In this document: in pieces, positions 1 to 7,006 of the stretch | How the letters are laid out: each line of letters begins with the position of its first letter | Position numbering within the stretch: the first letter of the stretch is position 1 | NCBI RefSeq assembly: GCF_003634965.1 | Contig: NZ_RBXP01000015.1 | Coordinates: 124,001-188,000 of the forward strand | Source: Azonexus fungiphilus | GTDB lineage: Bacteria > Pseudomonadota > Gammaproteobacteria > Burkholderiales > Rhodocyclaceae | Length of the DNA: 64,000 bases | Direction: 5' to 3' | Made by a program: the position numbers and the translations under genes | Notes under the pieces: generated by a model | The model's input: only the letters and a program-made list of their open reading frames with translations | The model's database searches: none | What the model was told of the DNA's origin: nothing

Positions 1-309
1 CGGCTCAAGGTCGGTTTCGGCCTCGGCAACGACCGCAGCGCGCTCAAGCGCCGCCTCGACATCGTCCCGCAGAACCTGCTCGACCTCGGCGAGACGCTGC
101 GCAGTGCCGAGCATCGCGGCACCGTCGGCGCCAAGGTGGCGGTCGCCCACTTCTTCGGGCAACGGCTGCTCAAGTCGAAGAAGACCGGCACCAGCAACTG
201 GGCGGCGCGCCGGCTCGACGAGCGCCAGTTGCGCTACGCCGCCAACGACGCCCATGTGGCGTTGCGTCTCTACCATGCCTGGCTGGCCAGGCGCGCACCG
301 GCCGCTTGA
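1..309 (+). CDS. 3'-5' exonuclease domain protein, C-terminal part
   Basis: The reading frame is open from the first base and stops at 307-309, so only the last 102 codons are in the window. The fragment ends with [16 protein letters not shown], the third exonuclease motif (Tyr-x3-Asp) of DEDDy 3'-5' exonucleases of the RNase D/WRN type. Before it lies the conserved stretch [17 protein letters not shown]. Such proteins remove 3' nucleotides from RNA or DNA using two metal ions; the two upstream acidic motifs lie outside the window. It is followed 19 bases later by the YceH gene on the same strand. Whether it is true RNase D, which would carry HRDC domains after this point, or a short stand-alone exonuclease: the stop directly after the exonuclease domain favours the short type. 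Confidence 0.8.
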   Translation, partial: RLKVGFGLGNDRSALKRRLDIVPQNLLDLGETLRSAEHRGTVGAKVAVAHFFGQRLLKSKKTGTSNWAARRLDERQLRYAANDAHVALRLYHAWLARRAPAA

Positions 310-328
310 CCGGACCCTGGAAAAAACC

Positions 329-937
329 ATGGCCGACATCCTCTCGCCGCTCGAGATCCGCGTTCTCGGCACCCTGCTGGAAAAGCAGCGGACCGTTCCC
401 GATACCTACCCGCTGTCGCTCAATGCGCTGGCGGCCGGCTGCAACCAGAAGACCAGCCGCCAGCCGGTGATCGACGCCGCGGAAGACGAGATCCTGGCCG
501 CCCTCGATGCACTCGAGGCCGGCGGTTTCGTGCATCAGGTCAGCGGCGGGCGGGTGGTCCGCTTTGCCCACGACGTCGAGAAACGCCTGGGCATTCCCGG
601 GCAGTCGGCGGCGCTGCTGGCCGTGCTGATGCTGCGCGGTCCGCAGACGGCCGGCGAGTTGCGGCTCAATTGCGAGCGCCTGCACCGCTTTGCCGATATT
701 TCCTCGGTCGAGGCCTTTCTCGAGGAACTGGCGGGGCGCGCGCAAGGGGCGCTGGTCGTCGAGCTGCCGCGCCTGCCCGGCGCCCGCGAGAAGCGCTGGG
801 CGCATTGCCTGGGGGCCTTGCCGGAAGCCGCCGGCAACCAGCCTGCCGACGAGACGCTGGCGCTCAGGGTGGCGCGTCTCGAGGCCGAGGTGGCGGACTT
901 GCGGGCGCAGCTCGCCAGCTTGCTCACCGGGCGCTGA
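329..937 (+). CDS. YceH family protein (DUF480/UPF0502)
   Basis: The 202-residue product matches the YceH/DUF480 family: the N-terminus has [16 protein letters not shown] followed by [20 protein letters not shown], the family's hallmark, in a tandem winged-helix fold. The C-terminus (about residues 178-200) is a short predicted coiled coil. ATG at 329 is chosen because the family starts just before LSPLE; an in-frame extension back to 104 would run through the exonuclease gene. The biochemical function is not established; the winged helices suggest DNA or protein binding. It probably shares a transcript with the exonuclease gene 19 bases upstream. Confidence 0.9.
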   Translation: MADILSPLEIRVLGTLLEKQRTVPDTYPLSLNALAAGCNQKTSRQPVIDAAEDEILAALDALEAGGFVHQVSGGRVVRFAHDVEKRLGIPGQSAALLAVLMLRGPQTAGELRLNCERLHRFADISSVEAFLEELAGRAQGALVVELPRLPGAREKRWAHCLGALPEAAGNQPADETLALRVARLEAEVADLRAQLASLLTGR

Positions 938-965
938 GCGCCGGCCGTACCCGGCGCGGTCAACG

Positions 966-986
966 AAAAACGGGGCCGCAGCCCCG
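966..986 (-). terminator. Rho-independent terminator of urtA
   Basis: Read on the minus strand, CGGGGC-TGCG-GCCCCG (971-986) is followed by five T residues, 22 bases after the urtA stop codon. An outer inverted repeat, GGTCAAC (959-965) with GTTGACC (986-992), encloses the hairpin. Confidence 0.8.
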
Positions 987-999
987 TTGACCGTCAAAT
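987..999. repeat. Half-copy of the GGTCGACC palindrome family
   Basis: TTGACCGTCAAAT matches the right half of the dispersed palindrome seen complete at 23123-23166. It lies between the urtA stop and its terminator. The left half is replaced by the terminator hairpin. Confidence 0.45.
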
Positions 1000-1008
1000 C
1001 GTGCCGGC

Positions 1009-2271
1009 TTACTTGCCTTCCGGCTCGTCCTTCTTCTTGTCGTTGCCCGGGATGTACGGCGACCACGGCGCGGCCTTGACCGGGCCCTTGGTCTTCCAGA
1101 CGACGTTGAACTGGCCGTCGCCCTTCACTTCGCCGATGAACACCGGCTTGTGCAGGTGGTGGTTCTTTTCGTCCATCTTGACCGTGAAGCCCGACGGCGC
1201 CTTGAAGGTCTGGCCGGCCATCGCCGCGATGACCTTGTCGGTGTCGGTGGACTTGGCCTTCTCGACCGCCTGCGCCCACATGTGGATGCCGATGTAGGTG
1301 GCTTCCATCGGGTCGTTGGTGACCACCGTCTTGGCGTTCGGCAGCTTCTGCTTGACCGCCCAGTCCTGGTACATCTTGATGAACTTGCTGTTCTCGGCGT
1401 TCTTCAGCGACTGGAAGTAGTTCCAGGCGGCCAGGTGGCCGACCAGCGGCTTGGTATCGACGCCGCGCAGTTCTTCCTCGCCGACCGAGAAAGCGACGAC
1501 CGGGACGTCGGTGGCTTTCAGGCCGGCGTTGCCCAGTTCCTTGTAGAAGGGCACGTTGGAGTCGCCGTTGATGGTCGACACGACGGCGGTCTTCTTGCCT
1601 TCGGAGGCGAACTTCTTGATCTTGGCGATGATCGTCTGGTAATCGCTGTGGCCGAACGGGGTGTACTCTTCCATGATGTCGGCGTCGGCAACGCCCTTGG
1701 ACTTCAGGAAGGCGCGCAGGATCTTGTTGGTGGTGCGCGGATAGACGTAGTCGGTGCCGAGCAGCACGAAGCGCTTGGCTTCGCCGCCGTCCTTGGACAT
1801 CAGGTACTCGACCGCCGGGATGGCTTGCTGGTTGGGCGCGGCGCCGGTGTAGAAGACGTTCTTCTCGAGTTCCTCGCCTTCGTACTGGACCGGGTAGAAG
1901 AGCAGGCCGTTGAGTTCCTTGTACACCGGCAGGACCGACTTGCGCGACACCGAGGTCCAGCAGCCGAAAGTCACGGCGACCTTGTCCTGGGTCAGCAGCT
2001 GGCGGGCCTTTTCGGCGAACAGCGGCCAGTTCGAGGCCGGATCGACGACCACCGGCTCGAGCTTCTTGCCGAGCACGCCGCCCTTCTTGTTGATTTCCTC
2101 GATGGTCATCAGCGCCGTTTCCTTGAGCGCCGTTTCGGAAATCGCCATGGTGCCGGACAGCGAGTGCAGGATGCCGACCTTGATCGTGTCGGCGGCGTGG
2201 GCGGCCATGCCGATCGACGACAGGGCGGCGGCGAGGACGGTGGCCTTGATGAAGCTGCGACGAGTGCTCAT
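1009..2271 (-). CDS. urtA: Urea-type ABC transporter substrate-binding protein
   Basis: The 420-residue product is a periplasmic binding protein of the branched-chain amino acid/urea class. It closely resembles UrtA: DTIKVGILHSLSGTMAIS at the mature N-terminus, then DPASNWPLFAEKARQLL and FGCWTSVSRKSVLPV. In the family it delivers urea (or a short amide) to the UrtBCDE importer. The start at 2269-2271 has AAGGAG five bases upstream. The signal peptide STRRSFIKATVLAAALSSIGMAAHA has a twin-arginine-like start. No urtBCDE genes lie downstream: the transcript ends in a terminator at 966-986. Either the other subunits are elsewhere or this copy serves as a spare or sensory binding protein. Confidence 0.9.
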   Translation of the reverse strand: MSTRRSFIKATVLAAALSSIGMAAHAADTIKVGILHSLSGTMAISETALKETALMTIEEINKKGGVLGKKLEPVVVDPASNWPLFAEKARQLLTQDKVAVTFGCWTSVSRKSVLPVYKELNGLLFYPVQYEGEELEKNVFYTGAAPNQQAIPAVEYLMSKDGGEAKRFVLLGTDYVYPRTTNKILRAFLKSKGVADADIMEEYTPFGHSDYQTIIAKIKKFASEGKKTAVVSTINGDSNVPFYKELGNAGLKATDVPVVAFSVGEEELRGVDTKPLVGHLAAWNYFQSLKNAENSKFIKMYQDWAVKQKLPNAKTVVTNDPMEATYIGIHMWAQAVEKAKSTDTDKVIAAMAGQTFKAPSGFTVKMDEKNHHLHKPVFIGEVKGDGQFNVVWKTKGPVKAAPWSPYIPGNDKKKDEPEGK

Positions 2272-2327
2272 GAAAACTCCTTGATCTGATGGACTGACGT
2301 TTCGGGAAAAGCGTTTGCTGCAGTGCA

Positions 2328-2372
2328 ACGTCAGATTAAGGAGGGCAGGCGTCGGGGCAAATACGTCAGATT
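2328..2372. promoter_or_regulatory. Pair of direct repeats upstream of urtA
   Basis: ACGTCAGATT occurs twice, at 2328-2337 and 2363-2372, 35 bases apart, and TGACGT in the opposite sense lies at 2295-2300. They sit in the 144-base gap between urtA and the small gene at 2416-2604, where the urtA promoter must lie. This could be a regulator site; I cannot name the regulator and found no convincing sigma-54 promoter. Confidence 0.3.
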
Positions 2373-2415
2373 GCGTACGGGGTACGCAGGCCGGTTCGGA
2401 CCGGCGCAAAGGGGC

Positions 2416-2604
2416 TCAGTCCTGGTTCTTTTCGAGGACGGCGAGCAGTTTCAGCGCCCGTTCGCGGTTCCGGGCGATGGCCGCGGCGCGTTCCTCGACG
2501 TTGGCCGCTTCGGCGCGGCTGGCCTCGATCAGCGCCTGCTGCGGCGTCAGGCCGCCGAGCGCGGCGTTGAGCATGCGTTCGAGTTCGGGATCGTGTTCGG
2601 ACAT
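2416..2604 (-). CDS. Small hypothetical protein, 62 residues
   Basis: A short, strongly charged, Ala/Glu/Arg-rich protein (MSEHDPELERMLNAALGG...) predicted to be almost all helix, with no Cys, signal peptide or membrane segment. GGAGA lies seven bases before the ATG, which supports real translation. It lies between urtA and the phasin gene on the same strand, after the phasin terminator, so it probably has its own promoter. I do not recognise a family. Its composition suits a small helical adaptor, but that is a guess. Confidence 0.55.
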   Translation of the reverse strand: MSEHDPELERMLNAALGGLTPQQALIEASRAEAANVEERAAAIARNRERALKLLAVLEKNQD

Positions 2605-2627
2605 CAGGGTCTCCGGCGTCGGACAAG

Positions 2628-2655
2628 AAAAAGGCCCCGCGGGTCGCGCGGGGCC
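2628..2655 (-). terminator. Rho-independent terminator of the phasin gene
   Basis: Minus strand: GGCCCCGC, seven-base loop, GCGGGGCC, then five T residues; it begins 24 bases after the phasin stop codon. Confidence 0.85.
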
Positions 2656-2678
2656 TCGCTTGCGGCGGTCGCCGGGGC

Positions 2679-3197
2679 TTACTTCTTGCCCTGGTTCAGC
2701 GCCGAGGCGATGTTCTTCTGCGCGGTTTCGGTGAATTGCTTGGCGACGGCGTTCATGTTGCCGAAGGCCGAGTTGGCGGCAGCGATCGCGCTCTGGACGG
2801 CGGCGACGGCACCTTCGGAACCGGCCGGAGCCGACTTGGCGGCGAGGTCAACCAGACCGGCGACCGACTTCTGGAATTCGCCGAACTGGGCTTCGACCAT
2901 CTTGGCCAGTTCCTGCTGGGTCTGGCTGGAGATTTCGTAGACCGAACGCGAGTAGGCGACAGCCTTCTCGATGGCCGGCTGGGCCAGCGCCTTCTGGGCG
3001 GCCAGGGCGGCTTGCGGGTCCTTGGCTTCGATCACGGTCTTGACGCCGGCGGCGGTGTCTTCGATCGCGGCGCGGGCGGTGTTCAGGTTCAGCGCGGCAA
3101 TGCGCTCGGCCGAGGCGAGGGCGGTGTTGGCGACCGACAGCAGGGAATCAACGGTGGCCTTGTTGGCGGCGGCGAAGTGTTCGGTATTGATGGACAT
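2679..3197 (-). CDS. phaP: Phasin family protein (PHA granule-associated)
   Basis: The 172-residue product has the phasin_2 pattern: an all-helical, Ala-rich protein with NLNTARAAIEDTAAGVKTVIEAKDPQ near residues 38-63 and a second amphipathic stretch around FGEFQKSVAGLVDLAAKSAPAGSE. Phasins coat polyhydroxyalkanoate granules in the cytoplasm and control their size and number, so the organism probably stores PHA. The start at 3195-3197 has AGGAGA upstream; longer in-frame starts would run over the divergent transferase leader. It is a single-gene unit ended by the hairpin at 2628-2655. Several phasin paralogues are usual in PHA producers, so the number of this one cannot be given. Confidence 0.9.
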   Translation of the reverse strand: MSINTEHFAAANKATVDSLLSVANTALASAERIAALNLNTARAAIEDTAAGVKTVIEAKDPQAALAAQKALAQPAIEKAVAYSRSVYEISSQTQQELAKMVEAQFGEFQKSVAGLVDLAAKSAPAGSEGAVAAVQSAIAAANSAFGNMNAVAKQFTETAQKNIASALNQGKK

Positions 3198-3333
3198 TGC
3201 TGTCTCCTGAGTGATGAGTTTGCGATAGGTTCCGGCGCAGTATAACCATTTTTGTGCGGTGCAGCAATTCCTTTGCCATTTTCCGCAAGTCCCGGCGCAG
3301 CGGGAACTCTGCGACAATTGCGCCATCCGATCG

Positions 3334-3345
3334 CTGACGGTCAAC
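3334..3345. repeat. Core-only fragment related to the GGTCGACC palindrome
   Basis: CTGACGGTCAAC matches the left half-core of the repeat with the right half lost. It lies 22 bases before the glutathione transferase start. Weak on its own. Confidence 0.25.
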
Positions 3346-3366
3346 CCGCTTTCCAAGGAAAAAACC

Positions 3367-4038
3367 ATGTACGACCTGTATCTCGGCAACAAGAACTACT
3401 CCTCGTGGTCGCTGCGTCCCTGGCTGCTGCTCAAGCACTTCGCCATTCCCTTCCGCGAGCACATGGTCTCGGTCGCCGGCCGCGACTACAACCCGGCGCT
3501 CAAGCCGATCGCCGGCAACGCCCGCGTGCCCTGTCTGCACGTCGACGGCTTCCAGGTCTGGGACAGCCTGGCGATCGCCGAGTACCTGGCCGAAAGCCAT
3601 CCGGCGATGTGGCCGGCCGACGCCCGCGCCCGGGCCCGGGCGCGCAGCGTCTGCGCCGAGATGCATTCGGGCTTCATGAACCTGCGCAAGGCGATGCCGA
3701 TGAACCTCAAGCTGCAACTCAAGGGCAAGCCGGCCAGCCCGGAAGTGCAGCGCGACATCGAGCGCATCGTCGAGATCTGGAGCGAAGCCCGCGGCCAGTT
3801 TGCCGGCGACGCCGGACCCTGGCTGTTCGGCGCCTTCTCGGTCGCCGACGCGATGTTCGCCCCGGTGGCCTGCCGCTTCCACACCTACAACGTCGCCCTG
3901 CCGCCGGTTGCCGCCGCCTGGTGCGAGGCCATCCTGGCCCATCCGGCGCTGCGCGAGTGGACCGCGGCGGCGCTTGCCGAAAGCGAGGCGCACGCCCATT
4001 ACGACGGCCTGGCCGCGGAGTACGGCGGCGCCCGTTGA
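3367..4038 (+). CDS. Glutathione S-transferase family protein
   Basis: The 223-residue protein has the usual two-domain layout: an N-terminal thioredoxin-like half beginning YLGNKNYSSWSLRPWLLL, with Ser/Tyr candidates for activating glutathione, and an all-helical C-terminal half with the capping motif LFGAFSVADAMFAPV. The NKNYSSWSLRPWL signature places it in a large proteobacterial subfamily near YfcF and maleylacetoacetate isomerase. The substrate is unknown; such enzymes conjugate or isomerise electrophiles or reduce peroxides. AAGGAA precedes the ATG at 3367. It is divergent from the phasin gene, with 169 bases between the two starts. Confidence 0.88.
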   Translation: MYDLYLGNKNYSSWSLRPWLLLKHFAIPFREHMVSVAGRDYNPALKPIAGNARVPCLHVDGFQVWDSLAIAEYLAESHPAMWPADARARARARSVCAEMHSGFMNLRKAMPMNLKLQLKGKPASPEVQRDIERIVEIWSEARGQFAGDAGPWLFGAFSVADAMFAPVACRFHTYNVALPPVAAAWCEAILAHPALREWTAAALAESEAHAHYDGLAAEYGGAR

Positions 4039-4044
4039 GCCGCG

Positions 4045-4093
4045 TTGACGGTCGACCCGGTTTTTGCCCGGATTTTGCGGTCGACCGCAAAAT
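4045..4093. repeat. Tandem pair of GGTCGACC palindromes
   Basis: Two cores follow the transferase stop codon. TTGACGGTCGACCC lies at 4045-4058. A second copy at 4061-4093 has the left arm TTTTTGCCCGG and an exact 22-base palindrome (4072-4093) built on TGCGGTCGACCGCA. The second differs from the 23123-23166 copy by symmetric changes on both sides of the core, as expected if the two halves must pair or be bound alike. Confidence 0.75.
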
Positions 4094-4147
4094 AGCGACG
4101 ATTTCCGTGCCGTCACGGAATTTTTTCGCCTTGCTTCACCCTTTGTC

Positions 4148-4185
4148 GATAATGGGTGTTACATTTTTGTCAAATTTGCCCATTA
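4148..4185. promoter_or_regulatory. Inverted repeat just before the GGDEF gene
   Basis: ATAATGGG (4150-4157) and CCCATTAT (4179-4186) are exact inverted copies 21 bases apart in an AT-rich stretch ending nine bases before the ATG. The right side includes CAAATTTGCCCATT (4171-4184), which recurs at 27709-27722 before the CHASE kinase. Possible operator; no known regulator assigned. Confidence 0.35.
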
Positions 4186-4194
4186 TTGACGATC

Positions 4195-5874
4195 ATGCTG
4201 CCCCGCGTGCTGCCCCGTTCGTTCCGCAATCTCCTGGTCACCATCTTCGGCCTGCTGACGCTGCTGGTCAGCCTGCCGCTGTACCTCTACAGCAGCAGCG
4301 TCCATCGCCAGCAGTTGCTGGTCGATCGCCAGGAAAACCTGCAGTCGCTGGCGATGGCGACGGCGGCGGTGCTCGCCGAGAACCTCGTCGAGCGGCGTCG
4401 CGAGATCGAACTGCTGGCGCAGACGACGGCCTTCCGCAACGAGCCTTTCAGCAGCCCGAACATCAGCGCCGGCCTCGAGCGGCTGAAGCGCTCCTACCAG
4501 CATTATTCGTGGATCGGCCTGACCGACACCACTGGGCGCATCCGCGCCGCCACCGGCGGCCAGCTGGTCGGCGTCGATGCCGCGGCGCGGCCGTGGTTCG
4601 AGCACGGTCGCCAGGGCGCCCATGTCGGCGACCTGCACGAGGCGAAGCTGCTGGCCAAGCTGTTCAGCTCGGACTATCCCGGCCAGGTCGTCCGCTTCAT
4701 CGATTTCGCCTCGCCGGTCCATGACGCCGAAGGCAATCTGCGCGGCGTGCTCTCGGCGCACGCCCACTGGCGCTGGGCCGGCTACGTGCTGGCCGCAGTG
4801 GTGCCGGCGAGCGCCGCACGCGAGTCGATCGAGGTCTTCATCGTCAGCCGCGACAACCAGATCATTCATCCCGAGCAGGGCGTCGTCGATCCCCGGGTGC
4901 CGGACAGCGACGACCTGGTCGCCCATGTCTTCCAGGACTGGGGCGGCAGCCAGCCCTACCTGACGGCGGCGCACGCGGTGTCCGAGCCGAGCGGCGACAC
5001 GCTCGGCTGGCGCATCGTCGTCCGCCAGCCGCGCGACGTCGTGCTCGCCGAGGTGCGCGGCCTGCAGCGCATGATCTTCGTCACCAGCACCGCCGCCGGC
5101 CTGCTCTTCCTGGCGCTCGCCTGGATCGTCGCCGCCCGCGTCAGCCAGCCGCTCGCCCGGCTGACCGAACTGGCGCGCCGCGTCGAAGGCGGTGAAAGCG
5201 GTGTCGATTTCGACGTCAAGGCGCACAGCCGCGAGCTGCAAGTCTTGTCGCAGGCGCTCGGCAGCATGGCGCAGACGCTGACCGAGCAGAAGGCGGCGTT
5301 GCTCGCCGCCAACCACGAACTCGAGGACAAGGTCGCCGAACGCACTGCCGAACTCAGCCGGCTCAACGCCGAACTGCAGTCGCTGGCGCGCACCGACGCG
5401 CTCACCGGGCTGGCCAACCGGATGCACGCCAACGAAAGGCTGACCGGGGAATTCGGCCGCTATCGCCGGACCGGCACCGGCTATGCGCTGCTGGTGATGG
5501 ACATCGATCACTTCAAGCGGGTCAACGATACCTGGGGTCATCCGGCCGGCGACGCCGTGCTGCGCCATGTCGCCGCGGTGCTGCGGGCGACGCTGCGCAC
5601 CACCGATTTCATCGGCCGCATCGGCGGCGAGGAGTTCCTGGTCATCCTGCCGGCGACCGAACTCGAGCAGGCAGTCAGCGTCGCCGAGAAGCTGCGCGCC
5701 GCCGTCGAGGGCGCGCCGGTCGAGCCGGTCGGCCGGGTCACGCTGAGCATCGGCGTGCACGCACCGACGCCCGCCGACGCGGACGAGGACAAGGCGCTGC
5801 ACGACGCCGACCAGCGCCTCTACGCGGCCAAGGCCGGCGGCCGCAACCGGGTTGTCTGGCAGCTCGCCGACTGA
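4195..5874 (+). CDS. Membrane-anchored diguanylate cyclase with Cache sensor
   Basis: The 559-residue protein makes the second messenger c-di-GMP from two GTP. Order: membrane helix at 10-32, periplasmic Cache-like sensor at about 35-285, second helix near 292-315, HAMP linker at 316-365, coiled coil, and a GGDEF domain from about 395. The active-site motif is intact as GGEEF (near residue 477), and RTTD five residues before it is the RxxD product-inhibition site. ATG 4195 is preferred: a longer GTG start 13 codons upstream would place CQICPLL ahead of the membrane anchor. The promoter region holds an inverted repeat (4148-4185). The ligand is unknown. No EAL domain is present, so it should be a pure cyclase. 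Confidence 0.92.
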   Translation: MLPRVLPRSFRNLLVTIFGLLTLLVSLPLYLYSSSVHRQQLLVDRQENLQSLAMATAAVLAENLVERRREIELLAQTTAFRNEPFSSPNISAGLERLKRSYQHYSWIGLTDTTGRIRAATGGQLVGVDAAARPWFEHGRQGAHVGDLHEAKLLAKLFSSDYPGQVVRFIDFASPVHDAEGNLRGVLSAHAHWRWAGYVLAAVVPASAARESIEVFIVSRDNQIIHPEQGVVDPRVPDSDDLVAHVFQDWGGSQPYLTAAHAVSEPSGDTLGWRIVVRQPRDVVLAEVRGLQRMIFVTSTAAGLLFLALAWIVAARVSQPLARLTELARRVEGGESGVDFDVKAHSRELQVLSQALGSMAQTLTEQKAALLAANHELEDKVAERTAELSRLNAELQSLARTDALTGLANRMHANERLTGEFGRYRRTGTGYALLVMDIDHFKRVNDTWGHPAGDAVLRHVAAVLRATLRTTDFIGRIGGEEFLVILPATELEQAVSVAEKLRAAVEGAPVEPVGRVTLSIGVHAPTPADADEDKALHDADQRLYAAKAGGRNRVVWQLAD

Positions 5875-5957
5875 GGCCGCTGGCGCAAGAATCGGATTGC
5901 CGGGCCGGCGGCGGCCGGCTATCTTGGCCGGCATGACTTGCCTGCCGAGAGATTCCC

Positions 5958-6782
5958 ATGGCTGATCACTACGCCCTGGTCGCCCACGCCATCGCCTACC
6001 TGCGCGCCAACGCCGCCCGCCAGCCGGGGCTCGACGAGGTGGCGGCGGCGGTGCACCTGAGCCCGACCCATCTGCAGCGGGTGTTTTCGGAGTGGGCCGG
6101 GATTTCGCCCAAGCGCTTCCTCCAGCACCTGACCAAGGCGGCACTGCTGCAGCGCCTGGCCGACACCCGCGACAACCTCGAGCTGGCCGACGCGGTCGGC
6201 CTGAGCAGCGGCAGCCGGGTGCACGACCTGGTCGTCAGCTGCGAGGCGATGACCCCGGGCGAATTGCGCAGCGGCGCGGCCGGGCTGGCCATCACCTGCG
6301 GTTTCGCGGCGTCGCCGTTCGGCGCCGTGCTGACCGCGTGGACGGCGCGCGGCGTCTGCCATTTCGCCTTCTGCACCGGGCCGGCCGCGGCGATGCTCGA
6401 CGAACTGCGCGGGCGCTGGCCGCTGGCCTGCCTGAGCCGCGACGACGCCGCCGCCCAGACGCTGCTGCAACGCATCTTCCCGGCGACGCCGGAACCCGGC
6501 CGGGTGCATCTGCTGCTGCGCGGGACCAATTTCCAGATCAAGGTCTGGGAAGCGCTGATCGGCATCGCACCGGGCAGCGTCCTCAGCTATCGCCAGCTTG
6601 CCGGACGCATCGGCGCGCCGCGGGCCCAGCGCGCGGTCGGCAGCGCGCTGGCGGCCAACCACATCGGCCTGCTCATTCCCTGCCACCGGATCATCCGCGA
6701 AGGCGGCGAGGTCGGCAGCTACCGCTGGGGCAGCGAGCGCAAGCTGGCGCTGCTCGCCTGGGAAGCGGCGCGGCGCCCATGA
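5958..6782 (+). CDS. AraC-type HTH/O6-methylguanine-DNA methyltransferase (Ada-like)
   Basis: The 274-residue protein joins an AraC-type helix-turn-helix (about residues 1-95) to a methylated-DNA cysteine S-methyltransferase domain. The acceptor cysteine is near residue 242 in LLIPCHRII, the PCHR motif, followed by GSYRWGSERKLALL. It repairs O6-methylguanine in DNA by irreversible transfer of the methyl group to that Cys. Compared with E. coli Ada (354 residues) it lacks the N-terminal zinc domain that repairs methylphosphotriesters and switches Ada into an activator, so its HTH must be used otherwise or mainly bind DNA. The start codon is 84 bases after the cyclase gene. The stop overlaps the convergent ccoNQ terminator. 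Confidence 0.92.
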   Translation: MADHYALVAHAIAYLRANAARQPGLDEVAAAVHLSPTHLQRVFSEWAGISPKRFLQHLTKAALLQRLADTRDNLELADAVGLSSGSRVHDLVVSCEAMTPGELRSGAAGLAITCGFAASPFGAVLTAWTARGVCHFAFCTGPAAAMLDELRGRWPLACLSRDDAAAQTLLQRIFPATPEPGRVHLLLRGTNFQIKVWEALIGIAPGSVLSYRQLAGRIGAPRAQRAVGSALAANHIGLLIPCHRIIREGGEVGSYRWGSERKLALLAWEAARRP

Positions 6783-6804
6783 AAAACGGGGGCCGCGGCC
6801 CCCG
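6782..6804 (-). terminator. Rho-independent terminator of ccoNQ
   Basis: Minus strand: CGGGGGCC-GC-GGCCCCCG followed by five T residues, 14 bases past the ccoQ stop. On the plus strand the hairpin abuts the methyltransferase stop but has no T run. Confidence 0.85.
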
Positions 6805-6818
6805 TCGTCGATTTCGGC

Positions 6819-6998
6819 TCAGCGGCCGAGGAGCAGCGCCCGGCGCCGCTCGGCCTCGGCTTCCGGGTCGTTGAAGGGCAGCTCCGCCGCCGCCGCGAAA
6901 TCGGCGTCGCGGTTGCGGTCGAAGGCCCAGGCGCAGATGCCGAGGAAGGCGAAGAAGGCGACCAGCGTGAACAGCGGCGCGAAGAATCCGGCGTCCAT
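6819..6998 (-). CDS. ccoQ: CcoQ/FixQ-like small subunit of cbb3 oxidase
   Basis: A 59-residue protein with one membrane helix (APLFTLVAFFAFLGICAWAF) followed by DRNRDADFAAAAELPFND, the CcoQ signature in which charged residues lead to an LPF motif. CcoQ stabilises the cbb3-type cytochrome c oxidase. It starts eight bases after ccoN, ends in a strong terminator, and is not followed by ccoP. The start ATG (6996-6998) fits the usual length of the family. Confidence 0.85.
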   Translation of the reverse strand: MDAGFFAPLFTLVAFFAFLGICAWAFDRNRDADFAAAAELPFNDPEAEAERRRALLLGR

Positions 6999-7006
6999 GG
7001 CGGGCC

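Noticed and set aside
2391-2404. CCGGTTCGGACCGG near-palindrome upstream of urtA
   Set aside because: Short, imperfect and of a composition expected in GC-rich DNA; it also lies at the edge of the adjacent gene.
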